A DNA stretch of 64,000 nt. Origin: Trueperaceae bacterium. Lineage in GTDB: Bacteria > Deinococcota > Deinococci > Deinococcales > Trueperaceae. Under the pieces are notes generated by a model. That model searched no databases. It saw only the letters and a program-made list of their open reading frames with translations, and was not told the origin of the DNA. Position 1 is the first letter of the stretch; each line of letters begins with the position of its first letter. The translations under genes and the position numbers were made by a program. The stretch spans positions 80,001-144,000 of the forward strand of contig JAMLIB010000001.1 in the NCBI GenBank assembly GCA_023954415.1, in the 5' to 3' direction. This document shows, piece by piece, positions 55,484-64,000 of this stretch.

Positions 55484-57421
55484 CTACAGCTCCACCTGCA
55501 CGCCGACCTCGATGACGCGTTCGGGCGGCAGCGAGAAGTAGTAGGCGGCGTTCGCGGCGTTCCTGGTCAACAGCACGAAGAGCCGCTTGCGCCAGAGCGG
55601 CATGGGCCGTCGGCCTCCCTGGACGTGCGTCCGCTGCGGACGCTCGGCTGCCACGACCAACTCGCGTCCGAGGAAGTAGGTCGTCACGTCCGGGTCGAGG
55701 TTCAGCTCAGGGTGTACCAGGCCCGCTAGGGCCGCCGGAACGTCCGCCCGCTCCATGAAGCCGAACCTGAGACGGACTTGGAAGAAGCCATCGCCGTACA
55801 CCTTCACGGCGATCCGCTCGGCCCGCAGCACGCGCGGCTCCTCCGCCGTCTCGACCACGAGCATGACCACCGTCTCGTGGATCACGTGGTTGTGGCGCAG
55901 GTTGGCCAGGAGCGCGGGTGGGACGACGCCCTTCATGCCGTGCATGACGACGGCCGTCCCCGGAACCCGTCGCGGCCGCGTCGCCTCGATGCTCGCGAGG
56001 AAGCGTTCGATGGCGAGCTCGCTCGAGCCCAGTCTCGCGCGCAGTTCCTCGCGCCCGCGCCGCCACGTCGTCATGACGGTGAAGACGATCGCCCCGACGA
56101 CGAGCGGGAACCAGCCGCCATGCAGGACCTTCGCGAGGTTGGCGCCTAGGAACGCGGCGTCGATCAGCAGGAAGATGCCCACCGAGGCTGCCACGGCCGG
56201 CAGGCTCCAACGCCACACTTCCCGCGCGACCACCGCCAGGAGGACGGAGGTGATGAGCGTGGTCGCCGTCACGGCGACCCCGTAGGCGGCCGCCAGCTCG
56301 CTCGACGTCCCGAACGCCAGGACGAGCGCCACGCACGCACACAACAGGAGCCAGTTGACGCTGCCGACGTACACCTGCCCGAACGTCTTGGCCGACGTGT
56401 GTTCGACCTTGAGCCGTGGCAGGTAGCCGAGGCGAACGGCCTGCATCGTCAGCGAGAAGACGCCCGAGATCAACGCCTGTGAGGCGATTATCGCGGCCAA
56501 GGTCGCGAGCCCGACGAGCGGGGCGAGCGCCCACGCCGGGGCGAGGAGGAAGAACGGATTGCCGGCGGCCGTGGGGACATCCAGGAGGAGCGCGCCCTGG
56601 CCGGCGTAGTTGAGGAGCAGGGCGGGCAGCGCGACGGCGAACCAGCCGATGCGCGCCGCGCGCTTGCCGACGTGACCGATGTCGGCGTAGAGCGCCTCGC
56701 CGCCGGTCACCGCCAGGAACACGGAGCCCAGTACCAGGAAGCCTCGCCAGCGCTCGTGGGCGAAGAAGGCCACGGCGTGGCGAGGGTCGACGGCTAGGAG
56801 AACGCTCGGCTCCCTGACGACGCCCGCTATGCCGAGCGCGGCGATGACCGAGAACCACACGACCATGACCGGTCCGAACACCCTGCCAACGGCGTCCGTG
56901 CCTCGGCGCTGCGCGGCGAACAGGACCACCAGGACGGCGACGGCGAGCGGCACGATGAACCCCGCCAGACTCGGAGCGGCTATTGCAACGCCTTCCACGG
57001 CGCTCAACACCGTGATCGACGGAGTGATCATGCCGTCACCGACAAGCAGGGCCGTCCCGAAGAGCCCGAGCAGTACGAGCACCCGGCGCGCGCCGACGGG
57101 TCGTCCGCGCAACGGAGTGACGAGGGAGGTGAGGATCAGGATCCCGCCCTCGCCGTTCCGATCTGCCCGCATGGCGAGGACGGCGTACTTCACGGAGACG
57201 ACGAGCACGAGAGACCAGATGATGAGGGAGAGCACCCCTAGCACCGTCTCCGGCGCCACGTCGAGGCCGTGCGTGACCGCGAACGCCTCTCGCATCGAGT
57301 ACAGGGGGCTGGTCCCGATGTCGCCGAACACCACGCCGAGCGCGATGAGGCTGAGGGGCAGGTACTGCCTGGAAGGGGAGACGGGGGTCGCCATACGGCT
57401 CGCCACGAGCGAGCGGCGCAC
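55484..57421 (-). CDS. kup: KUP-family potassium uptake transporter
   Basis: A 645-residue (from the first GTG) membrane protein. The diagnostic LIALGVVFGDIGTSPLYSMREAF opens the first helix. About twelve TM helices follow, including GGILILTSL, VALPALLLNYAGQGALLL, AIIASQALISGVFSLTMQAVRLGYLPRL and VYVGSVNWLLLCACVALVLAFG. A cytoplasmic C-terminal domain of about 170 residues (PRRVPGTAVVMHG, NHVIHETVVMLVV) ends at VEVGVQVEL. It is a proton-coupled K+ importer. The start is uncertain: GTG at 57421 begins an extra SLVASR stretch, while ATG at 57394 may be the true start, because a TAGAGT -10 element directly abuts the GTG. No terminator separates it from the aspS leader. Confidence 0.94.
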   Translation of the reverse strand: MRRSLVASRMATPVSPSRQYLPLSLIALGVVFGDIGTSPLYSMREAFAVTHGLDVAPETVLGVLSLIIWSLVLVVSVKYAVLAMRADRNGEGGILILTSLVTPLRGRPVGARRVLVLLGLFGTALLVGDGMITPSITVLSAVEGVAIAAPSLAGFIVPLAVAVLVVLFAAQRRGTDAVGRVFGPVMVVWFSVIAALGIAGVVREPSVLLAVDPRHAVAFFAHERWRGFLVLGSVFLAVTGGEALYADIGHVGKRAARIGWFAVALPALLLNYAGQGALLLDVPTAAGNPFFLLAPAWALAPLVGLATLAAIIASQALISGVFSLTMQAVRLGYLPRLKVEHTSAKTFGQVYVGSVNWLLLCACVALVLAFGTSSELAAAYGVAVTATTLITSVLLAVVAREVWRWSLPAVAASVGIFLLIDAAFLGANLAKVLHGGWFPLVVGAIVFTVMTTWRRGREELRARLGSSELAIERFLASIEATRPRRVPGTAVVMHGMKGVVPPALLANLRHNHVIHETVVMLVVETAEEPRVLRAERIAVKVYGDGFFQVRLRFGFMERADVPAALAGLVHPELNLDPDVTTYFLGRELVVAAERPQRTHVQGGRRPMPLWRKRLFVLLTRNAANAAYYFSLPPERVIEVGVQVEL

Positions 57422-57540
57422 ACTCTAAGTCCTGGCTGGGCCGGTGTCGTGACGCAGGTCACCGACACGCACGGCGGCACCGGCTCTCTACGTTCCTAGA
57501 ATCACTGATCGCAAGTAGCGGCGGGTTATGCTGAATTATC

Positions 57541-58995
57541 TTGCATCTAACCTCGATAATCCAAGGCGGCATGGGGGTCGCGGTCTCTAACTGGCGTCTG
57601 GCCAGGGCCGTCTCCTCGATCGGTCAGCTGGGCGTCGTCTCAGCCACCGGCATCGACACGGTTCTCGTCAGGCGGCTCCAGGACGGCGACTCAGACGGCG
57701 TCGTTCGTCGCGCCATGGCGGCCTTCCCGTTCCCCGACGTGGTCAAGGCGACGTTGGCCCGTTACTTCCTGCCCGGCGGTCGGCCGCTCGGGAAACCCTA
57801 TCTGCGCGCGCCCATGCCCAGCGTCGTCGACAGCCACGCGCATCACGCCCTGAGCATGCTTGGCTCGTTCGTCGAGGTCTTCCTCGCGAAGGAGGGGCAT
57901 GGCGGCAAGGTGGGGGTCAACCTGCTCACCAAGTTGCAGCTGCCCAACCTCTCCGCCTTGTACGGCGCCATGCTTGCCGGTGTCGACAAGGTACTCATGG
58001 GTGCCGGCATCCCGCGCGAGGTCCCTGGCGCTCTCGATCGCCTGGCCAGGCACGCTTCGGCCGCCTTCAGGCTGGATATCACGGAGACCGGCCCTCACGC
58101 CCTTGAGGTCCCGCCGCTCGTCTTCGACCCGGCGAGCTTCGGCGCGGAGGGCCTGCCCGCGCTCGTGCGTCCCGATTTCTATCCCATCGTCTCCTCGCAC
58201 TCGCTCGCCAGCATGCTGCATAAGAAGGCCAACGGCGCGGTGCAGGGCTTCGTGGTCGAAGGCCCGACGGCCGGGGGCCACAACGCCCCGCCCCGAGCGA
58301 AGGACGTCTATGACGAGAAGGGGCAACCGGTCTACGGTGAGCGCGACGTTCCGGATCTCGAGCAGATCGCGGAGTTGGGCCTGCCCTTCTGGCTCGCAGG
58401 CAGCTACGGCTCCCCCGAGGGTCTCGAGCGTGCCAAGGAGCTGGGCGCTGCCGGAGTCCAGGTCGGTACCCTGTTCGCCTACTGCCGCGAGTCCGGCATC
58501 ACTACCGGCCTCAAGCGCGCCGTGCTCGAGATGATCGTGGCTGGCCGCGCCCGGGTGTTTACGGACCCCCTCGCCTCGCCGACGGGCTTCCCGTTCAAGG
58601 TCGTCGAGATCCCCGGCTCGGTCTCCGAGGAGGCCGTCTATCAGGACCGCAGGCGCGTGTGCGACCTCGGCTACCTGCGCGAGGTCTACCGCGACGAGGC
58701 GGGCGGTCACGGCTACCGCTGCCCCGCAGAGCCCGTTGCCGACTACGTGCGCAAGGGCGGCAGGATCGAGGACACGGTGGGTCGCAAGTGCCTTTGCAAC
58801 GCCCTCATGGCCGACATCGGGCTGGGGCAGGCGCGCAAGCGCGGGGCCAGCGAGCTCCCGCTGGTGACCAGCGGCGATGACCTGGCCGCGATCGTGCCGC
58901 TGATCGACACTCGCGACCACTCGTACGGGGCGGCGGACGTCGTGGCTTACCTGCTGTCCGGGGTCGAGCACAAGACGACCGTTCCGGTCGGCTAG
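57541..58995 (+). CDS. Nitronate monooxygenase (2-nitropropane dioxygenase) family protein
   Basis: A 484-residue FMN-dependent TIM-barrel protein. It begins LTSIIQGGMGVAVSNWRLARAVSSIGQLGVVSATG, the usual NMO N terminus. FVVEGPTAGGHNAPPRA holds the His/Gly-rich catalytic loop, LPFWLAGSYGSPEGLERAKELGAAGVQVGTLFAYCRES the phosphate-binding strand, and PTGFPFKVV the last barrel region. A Cys-bearing C-terminal extension (RRVCDLGYL, RCPAEP, GRKCLCNALMADIG) makes it longer than standard 320-380-residue NMO. This points to the NMO/PfaD-like subfamily, whose substrate is unclear. The TTG start follows TATGCT (57527-57532) by 8 nt, so the transcript may be leaderless. Confidence 0.85.
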   Translation: MHLTSIIQGGMGVAVSNWRLARAVSSIGQLGVVSATGIDTVLVRRLQDGDSDGVVRRAMAAFPFPDVVKATLARYFLPGGRPLGKPYLRAPMPSVVDSHAHHALSMLGSFVEVFLAKEGHGGKVGVNLLTKLQLPNLSALYGAMLAGVDKVLMGAGIPREVPGALDRLARHASAAFRLDITETGPHALEVPPLVFDPASFGAEGLPALVRPDFYPIVSSHSLASMLHKKANGAVQGFVVEGPTAGGHNAPPRAKDVYDEKGQPVYGERDVPDLEQIAELGLPFWLAGSYGSPEGLERAKELGAAGVQVGTLFAYCRESGITTGLKRAVLEMIVAGRARVFTDPLASPTGFPFKVVEIPGSVSEEAVYQDRRRVCDLGYLREVYRDEAGGHGYRCPAEPVADYVRKGGRIEDTVGRKCLCNALMADIGLGQARKRGASELPLVTSGDDLAAIVPLIDTRDHSYGAADVVAYLLSGVEHKTTVPVG

Positions 58996-59034
58996 ACCCA
59001 GCCTGGATTAAGCGCGGTTTAAGACCGCGCCCCG

Positions 59035-59047
59035 TACCTTCCGTCAC
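59035..59047 (+). promoter_or_regulatory. Leaderless promoter of lipoprotein paralogue 1
   Basis: TACCTT (59035-59040) is followed by 7 nt and ATG (59048). Just upstream, GCGCGGT-TTAAG-ACCGCGC (about 59012-59030) forms a 7-bp inverted repeat that could terminate the preceding gene or bind a regulator. Confidence 0.5.
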
Positions 59048-61489
59048 ATGAAGCATGAGAACTCGAAGACGATGCTGGCGGCGCTGTACCTCGTCGTGCC
59101 ACTGCTGTGGCTGCTGGTCTCGTGCGGCGGCTCGCCGGGCCCGAAGCCGCCGAGCGGTGGCGGAACGCTCACGGTCAAGGGCAGCGTAGCCTTGCCGACC
59201 GGCCACGGTCTCGATCTCACCAAGCTGACCGTCAGCACGCCGATCGGCACGTATCCGGTGTCGGCGACCGGCGAGTTCACGGCCACCGTGTTCGGTGGGG
59301 CGATGACGGAACTGGGGGTCGAGGCGGCGGACGGCTCGCTGCTCCTCCTCGGCACGACCAACGGTACGGACGCGACGGTGTCTTTGGCGAGCACCGCCGA
59401 GGCGCTCCTCTACTACCTGGTTGGCGGCATGTGGTTGCCGCCCGCCCAGCAGGACACGGTCCGCTCGCTGCTGCGAGGCGTGCCGGAGGGCGCCGACCTG
59501 GCAGCCGAGCTGGAGCGGCAGCTGCTGGCCGGGGGTAACGGCGTCGCGGCGCCGGACGCCGGGCTGCTCGCCGCCCTGGAGGCGGCCCACGCCTCGCTGC
59601 TCGGCGCTTCGCGCTTGGACCCCTCAGCGCTCGGCGGGGCTACCCTGGACGGCGCGTCCCTGGTTCCCGGCGCCTCGGGGCGCCAGCCGGGTCAGGGCCT
59701 GGCCGGAGCTTCAGCCTTCTCGCAAGCCGGTGTGAGCGTAACGGTCACCCCCGCCGCCGTGGACGGCAGCAACATCATCATCGAGCCGACGACGCGGCAG
59801 ACCGGCGTCTTCGTCCTGCACAACCCCGCCGGCGCCGGCGTCGTGGCGCAGAACCACTTCCGTCGCCCAGCTGCCCTGCTCGCCTACGAGGAGGCCTGGG
59901 AGGACGCCGACAGGGTCGAGCACCCCGTCGACCCGCCCATGCTGGTCGAGCGTGTCGAGGTGCCGGCTACCGGCCAGCTGGAGTTCCTGAACGCCCTCCT
60001 CGACGTGGTCACCGGCAACTCACCGTGGTCGCCCGTCACGAGCCCGGCCCTGAAGCTGGCCGGCCACGAGGGCGCCAGCCGCACTCACTACCGCCTGATC
60101 CTGGTGGGTCCGAGCGCCACGGACGCCACCTGGCCGATCATGGGTGACCCGCTCTTCACGGGCTTTCACGACCAGTGGAGCGACATCGCCATCGACAAGT
60201 CCGTCGAGCTCTTCCTTGACGACCTTCTCATCCCGCTGATGGAGGTCTACGGCCTCGGGAACATGGCGAAGCTGGACGCCGCCAAGCTGAACAAGATGCG
60301 CGAGCGCGTGAAGGTCATCTACGACACGCACCTCATGGGCTTGGGCGTCTTCCTCAAGCCGGGTTCCGCCTCGTACGCCAACGGACTCAAGTTCGTGATC
60401 CAGGAGCTCGTCGAGAACCGCAACTTCCGCCTCGACATGATGAACATGGTCGCGGAAGCGCTCGAGGAAAGCGATAAGAACAAGGCGGCCATCGACGCCA
60501 TGGAGAAGCGGCTCAGCGCCCGGGCGAGCGCCAGCGCCATCGCCGCCGCCGTGCAGACCGTCCTCGTGAGCGGCGACGTCGCGAAGATCATGTACGACCT
60601 CGTCGGCTCGCCCAGCGTCGTCGATTGGACGGCGGTGTCGGCGCCCGCCCTCTTCGCCCTCACGCCCGATCAAGCGACCGTCACGCGCAGCAACGCCTCC
60701 GCGCGGTTCACCGTCGTGCCGAAGGGTCAGACGTCCGGGAACTACCTGTACCGTTGGACGACGAGCGGGACGTATGGCGAGCTCAGCGACCTGCTGCGAG
60801 ACGGCAGGACGCTCGATACCCGCGAGGCGGAGGTCTGGTACTTCCACGACTCGCCGCTCAACATCAAGGACACGGATTACGACACGGTGAAGGTGGAGGT
60901 CTTCGAGGTCGAGGCCGGGGCGACCACTATCCCGGCGGGCGCCAGCCCGATAGCGCGCATGGCTTCGTCCGTGCGGGGCGACGACCGCGTCCTCGACTCG
61001 CGCCTCGAGGTGAACTACGGCGCCACGCCGACCGGGATGTTCAAGGACGGTATGCGCTTCGGCTGCGCCGAGATGCTCCTGCGCTTCAAGGCCGAGAAGG
61101 GCGCCAAGAGCTACCTGGTCTCCCTGCGGGGCGTAGGCGGCCAGGGGGACGAGCGCAACGCCAACCAGGACTTCCGCTTCCGTGGGCCGAACCAGACGGT
61201 GTTCATCGACCCGAACGCGAAGTACGGCACCATCGTCGAGGACGGCTACACGTCCGACTACTACGGCACCTGCGACTGGCGCGCGCCCGCCGACCCGTCC
61301 CGGTTCGCCGGCCAACCCATCACGACCTCGGCCCATTACGACCGGGCCAAGGACGAGTACATCGTGTACCTGTTCGTCAACGCCGACTATTCGGGCATCG
61401 TGTTGCGGCCGGTGAGCCTCCCCGAGCGGGTGGCCCTGTGGTACGGCTGGGTCGAGAACGCCACGTTCGAGGTCAAGGTCAACAGGTGA
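59048..61489 (+). CDS. Large lipoprotein of unknown function, paralogue 1
   Basis: An 813-residue envelope protein. LVVPLLWLLVSCGGSPG is a lipoprotein signal (lipobox LVSC). Residues 40-120 form a carboxypeptidase-regulatory-like beta domain (TLTVKGSVALPTG, PVSATGEFTATVFG). A helical stretch (YYLVGGMWLPPAQQ), a unique 370-residue region (VFVLHNPAGAGVVAQNHFRRPAALLAYEEAW, DLLIPLMEVYGLGNMAKLDAAKLNKM, NFRLDMMNMVAEALEES) and Ig-like strands (TVVPKGQTSGNYLYRWTTSG) follow. The C-terminal 230 residues contain few conserved-looking Cys. I recognise no enzymatic motif. The second copy starts 680 bp downstream and is nearly identical in central blocks. Leaderless ATG. Confidence 0.78.
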   Translation: MKHENSKTMLAALYLVVPLLWLLVSCGGSPGPKPPSGGGTLTVKGSVALPTGHGLDLTKLTVSTPIGTYPVSATGEFTATVFGGAMTELGVEAADGSLLLLGTTNGTDATVSLASTAEALLYYLVGGMWLPPAQQDTVRSLLRGVPEGADLAAELERQLLAGGNGVAAPDAGLLAALEAAHASLLGASRLDPSALGGATLDGASLVPGASGRQPGQGLAGASAFSQAGVSVTVTPAAVDGSNIIIEPTTRQTGVFVLHNPAGAGVVAQNHFRRPAALLAYEEAWEDADRVEHPVDPPMLVERVEVPATGQLEFLNALLDVVTGNSPWSPVTSPALKLAGHEGASRTHYRLILVGPSATDATWPIMGDPLFTGFHDQWSDIAIDKSVELFLDDLLIPLMEVYGLGNMAKLDAAKLNKMRERVKVIYDTHLMGLGVFLKPGSASYANGLKFVIQELVENRNFRLDMMNMVAEALEESDKNKAAIDAMEKRLSARASASAIAAAVQTVLVSGDVAKIMYDLVGSPSVVDWTAVSAPALFALTPDQATVTRSNASARFTVVPKGQTSGNYLYRWTTSGTYGELSDLLRDGRTLDTREAEVWYFHDSPLNIKDTDYDTVKVEVFEVEAGATTIPAGASPIARMASSVRGDDRVLDSRLEVNYGATPTGMFKDGMRFGCAEMLLRFKAEKGAKSYLVSLRGVGGQGDERNANQDFRFRGPNQTVFIDPNAKYGTIVEDGYTSDYYGTCDWRAPADPSRFAGQPITTSAHYDRAKDEYIVYLFVNADYSGIVLRPVSLPERVALWYGWVENATFEVKVNR

Positions 61490-61507
61490 GCGTGAGCGGG
61501 CGCCTCG

Positions 61508-61936
61508 CTACGCGCCGATGCCGGGGTCGCGCTGCCTAGCCAGGTAAGCCGCTATGCGCTCGAGGTGAGCCAGGTCCTTAGGCCGCCCCAGCCGCTCCTT
61601 CATGGCGACGACGTCGGCCAGGCTCGCGCAGGGCACGCCGCCCACGGGTTCCGCGCGCGAGATGACCGTGTCGGCGTCGTCGCCCATCCAGCCGTCGTAG
61701 ATCTCCACGTCGTCGCCGACGCTCACGCGGAGGTCCTGGCGGCCGCCGTCCAGGACGGCGCCGTGGTCGAGCATGGCGAGAGCCCGCTCCCAGGCCGCGC
61801 CGCGCGCGACGATGTCGAGGTCGCCGGCTTCCTCCAGGATGCCGCGCAGCACGAGCGCGGCGCTGGAGTGCAGCGCGTAGTCGCGCTCCGGGAGGCCGAG
61901 CTCGGCGAGCCTGCGCAGGATGTCGGAGGCGGTCAC
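61508..61936 (-). CDS. Nucleotidyltransferase-like protein
   Basis: A 142-residue soluble protein. YALHSSAALVLRGILEEAGDLDIVARGAAWERAL resembles the nucleotidyltransferase fold found in AbiEii/MNT-type proteins, with the DLD motif standing in for the GSxxxGxxxxDxD catalytic pattern. DVEIYDGWMGDD adds a further acidic strand, and LADVVAMKERLGRPKDLAHLERIAAYL is the helix often conserved after the fold. A partner such as a HEPN toxin is not adjacent, so toxin-antitoxin function is not supported. The GTG start lies 6 nt behind TATACT (61948-61943), a leaderless promoter. It interrupts the two lipoprotein paralogues on the opposite strand. Confidence 0.72.
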   Translation of the reverse strand: MTASDILRRLAELGLPERDYALHSSAALVLRGILEEAGDLDIVARGAAWERALAMLDHGAVLDGGRQDLRVSVGDDVEIYDGWMGDDADTVISRAEPVGGVPCASLADVVAMKERLGRPKDLAHLERIAAYLARQRDPGIGA

Positions 61937-62171
61937 GCGGCGAGTATACGTTCGGGCTGCGCGCGCTCGAACCAGTGGGGCTCGCCAAGCCGGTGCTAAA
62001 CAGCGGGACGGTTCAGGCTACGTCAGTATGGGCTAGTGGAAACGTAATGAGGGGACTCGGACGACGCTGTGGCTCGCACTGCATATGAAGAACGGGCTGC
62101 CTAAAACCTGAACGGCACCTTGTGTCCAGTAAAGAGAAGCCTGAAGCCACGTAGGCTACCCTACACCTACT
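61937..62171. other. Intergenic region before lipoprotein paralogue 2
   Basis: No gene is seen. It contains the leaderless promoter of the minus-strand nucleotidyltransferase-like gene, and a TACCCT -10 candidate (62157-62162) 9 nt before the plus-strand ATG at 62172. Base composition is lower in GC than most of the window. Confidence 0.45.
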
Positions 62172-64000
62172 ATGAGAAGACCGTGGAAGATAGCTCGCCC
62201 CACCACCCTGCCTCTTCTCCTGGCGCCGCTCGTGTGGCTGCTGGTCTCGTGCGGCGGTTCGTCGAACCCACAGCCACCGAGCGGAGGAACGCTCACGGTG
62301 AAGGGGATGGTCTTACTGCCTGCAGGAACTGGACTCGACCTTTCAGGGTTGACGGTTAGTACTCCGCTCGGCACATATCCTGTGTCCGCAACGGGCGAGT
62401 TCACGGTTTCCGTGTTCGACGGCGCTATGACGGAGCTTGGAGTCGAGGCCCAGAACGGCTCGCTCCTCCTTCTCGGAATGACAAGCGGTGCCGCTGCTGA
62501 ACTGTCACCGACCAGCACGGCGGAGGCGCTCCTGTACTACCTCGTTGGCGGCATGTGGCTACCGCCAGCACAGCAGGACAAGGTTCGGTCACTGCTGCAG
62601 GGAGCGCCTGAGGTTGCCGATCTGGCTTCGGAATTGGAGCGGCAGCTTCTGGCGGGGGGCAACGGGGTCGCGGAGCCCGACTCGGGATTCCTCGACGCGC
62701 TGGAGGCAGCGCATGCGTCATTGCTCGGCGACGCGCGCTTGGACCTCGTGGCTCTCGATGGGGTTAACCTAGGCAGCGCAGCTCTGGTTCCCGGAGCCTC
62801 GGCCTTCTCGCAGGCCGGTGTGAGCGTTACGGTCACCCCCGCCGCCGTGGACGGCAGCAACATCATCATCGAGCCGACGACGCGGCAGGCGGGTGTCTTC
62901 GTACTTCACAACCCGTCAGGAGCGGGCGTCGTGGCGCAGAACCACTTCCGTCGCCCAGCTGCCCTGCTCGCCTACGAGGAGTCTTGGGAGGACGCCGACA
63001 GGGTCGAGCACCCGGTTGATCCGCCGGTGTTGGTCGAGCGCGTCGAGGTGCCGGCTACCGGCCAGCTGGAGTTCCTGAACGCGCTTCTGGACGTGGTCAC
63101 CGGCGACTCGCCGTGGTCGCCGGTCATGAGTCCGGCCCTGAAGCTGGCCGGTCACGAGGGCGCCAGCCGCACTCATTACCGCCTGATCCTGGTGGGTCCG
63201 AGCGCCACGGACGCCGCCTGGCCGATCATGAGCTACCCGCTCTTCGCGGGCTTTCACGACCAGTGGAGCGACATCGCCACGGACAAGTCGATAGAGCTGT
63301 TCCTCGACGATCTCCTCATTCCTCTGATGGAGGTCTACGGCCTCGGGAACATGGCGAAGGTTGACGCCGCCAAACTCAATGGCATGCGGCAGCGCGTGAA
63401 GCAGATCTACGACACGCACTTGCTGGGACTGGGAGTCTTCCTCAAACCAGGCGCCGCCTCGTACGCTAACGGTTTGAAGTTCGTGATGCAGGAGCTCGTG
63501 GAGAACCGTAACTTCCGCCTCGACATGATGAACATGGTCGCGGAGGCGCTGGAGGAGAGCGCCTCCAACAAGGCGGCTGTCGAGGCTATGGAGAAGCGGC
63601 TCAGTGCGCGGGCGAGCGCCAGTGCCATCGCGGCTGCCGTGCAGACCGTTCTCGTCGGCGGCGACGTCGCGAAGATCATGTACGACCTCGCCGGCTCGCC
63701 CAGCGTCGTCGATTGGACGGCGGTGTCGGCTCCTGCGCTTTTCGCCCTCACACCAGGTGAGGCGACCGTGACGCGCAGTAACGCGTCCGCGCGGTTCACC
63801 GTGGTGCCGAAGGGTCAGACGTCCGGGAACTACCTGTATCGTTGGACGACGAGCGGGACGTACGGTGAGCTTAGCGACCTGCTGCATGACGGTAAGACGC
63901 TGGATACCGCCGAGTCGGATGTGTGGTACTTCCATAACTCGCCAGTCAGCATCACGAATTACGATTACGACACTATCGCCGTCGAGGTCTTCGAGGTCGA
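62172..64000 (+). CDS. Large lipoprotein of unknown function, paralogue 2 (truncated by window end)
   Basis: The reading frame from ATG 62172 is open to the right edge, so about 609 residues are visible. It has the same plan as paralogue 1: signal TLPLLLAPLVWLLVSCGGSS with LVSC lipobox, TLTVKGMVLLPAGTGL beta domain, YYLVGGMWLPPAQQD, then the shared central region and Ig-like strands up to TIAVEVFEVE. Protein identity looks very high in the centre, with whole stretches unchanged at the DNA level, and lower in the signal and residues 100-200, where paralogue 1 also carries a short insertion. Codons are less GC-rich than in paralogue 1. Together they form a tandem duplication around the nucleotidyltransferase-like gene. 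Confidence 0.82.
   Translation, partial: MRRPWKIARPTTLPLLLAPLVWLLVSCGGSSNPQPPSGGTLTVKGMVLLPAGTGLDLSGLTVSTPLGTYPVSATGEFTVSVFDGAMTELGVEAQNGSLLLLGMTSGAAAELSPTSTAEALLYYLVGGMWLPPAQQDKVRSLLQGAPEVADLASELERQLLAGGNGVAEPDSGFLDALEAAHASLLGDARLDLVALDGVNLGSAALVPGASAFSQAGVSVTVTPAAVDGSNIIIEPTTRQAGVFVLHNPSGAGVVAQNHFRRPAALLAYEESWEDADRVEHPVDPPVLVERVEVPATGQLEFLNALLDVVTGDSPWSPVMSPALKLAGHEGASRTHYRLILVGPSATDAAWPIMSYPLFAGFHDQWSDIATDKSIELFLDDLLIPLMEVYGLGNMAKVDAAKLNGMRQRVKQIYDTHLLGLGVFLKPGAASYANGLKFVMQELVENRNFRLDMMNMVAEALEESASNKAAVEAMEKRLSARASASAIAAAVQTVLVGGDVAKIMYDLAGSPSVVDWTAVSAPALFALTPGEATVTRSNASARFTVVPKGQTSGNYLYRWTTSGTYGELSDLLHDGKTLDTAESDVWYFHNSPVSITNYDYDTIAVEVFEV

Noticed and set aside
61508-61936. Nucleotidyltransferase-like protein as part of a MNT/HEPN or AbiE system
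   Set aside because: No HEPN or AbiEi partner is next to it; neighbours are lipoproteins on the opposite strand.

Overview
The window is high-GC bacterial DNA, densely coded on both strands, and most consistent with the phylum Deinococcota, probably a Trueperaceae-like lineage. The reasons are: an AspRS of the archaeal-like type, menaquinone genes of the futalosine pathway (mqnE, mqnA), and at least sixteen genes whose start codon lies only 5-8 nt downstream of a TANNNT-like -10 element, the leaderless promoter architecture known from Deinococcus. Placement rests on these traits, not on a database match.

Layout. 1-5.2 kb: end of a class III aminotransferase gene, an Ig-like lipoprotein, and a peptide-type ABC importer (binding protein and two permeases, no ATPase here). 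5.3-11.9 kb: diheme cytochrome c with a small membrane protein, an RNA m5U methyltransferase homologue, hisF-hisIE, a lipoprotein hydrolase, and class II FBPase (glpX). 12-16.8 kb: a FitAB-type toxin-antitoxin pair with a palindromic operator, rph-rdgB, a DHFR-like reductase, tRNA-Ser(GGA), a bacilliredoxin-like fusion and a membrane-anchored low-complexity protein. 17-27 kb: threonine dehydratase, a PfkB sugar kinase, the 2-oxoglutarate dehydrogenase operon sucA-sucB-lpdA, and mqnE-mqnA. 27-28.8 kb: a VapBC pair and a secreted esterase. 28.8-38.3 kb: hslU and hslV, split by about 7.5 kb of accessory genes (subtilisin-like lipoprotein, SARP/STAND regulator, Ig-repeat lipoprotein). 38.4-51.8 kb: tdk, a second SARP-like regulator, then a five-gene envelope cluster (degenerate transglutaminase-like protein, two small proteins, a giant PPC/double-vWA protein, an integral membrane protein). 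51.8-59 kb: M20 amidohydrolase, CsgG-like lipoprotein, aspS, kup and a nitronate monooxygenase homologue. 59-64 kb: two tandem paralogous lipoproteins, the second cut by the window end, separated by a nucleotidyltransferase-like gene.

The strongest novel observation is a complete trp-style transcription attenuator in front of aspS. A sigma70-type promoter (TTGACT-N17-TAAGCT) is followed after 7 nt by a 20-codon leader ORF containing Asp-Asp-Asn-Ser-Asp, then by four RNA segments that can form mutually exclusive protector, antiterminator and terminator hairpins, then by aspS with a strong RBS. If the AspRS is non-discriminating, as archaeal-type bacterial AspRS enzymes often are, the mixed Asp/Asn leader would sense both of its tRNA products.

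Other notable points are a leaderless 10-codon uORF coupled to the PfkB kinase, a stop codon that doubles as a -10 box, a cytochrome c that seems to need a CTG start, loss of the Fe-S cysteines in the methyltransferase, and mosaic identity between the tandem lipoproteins suggesting gene conversion. No IS elements, CRISPR arrays or rRNA genes were seen.
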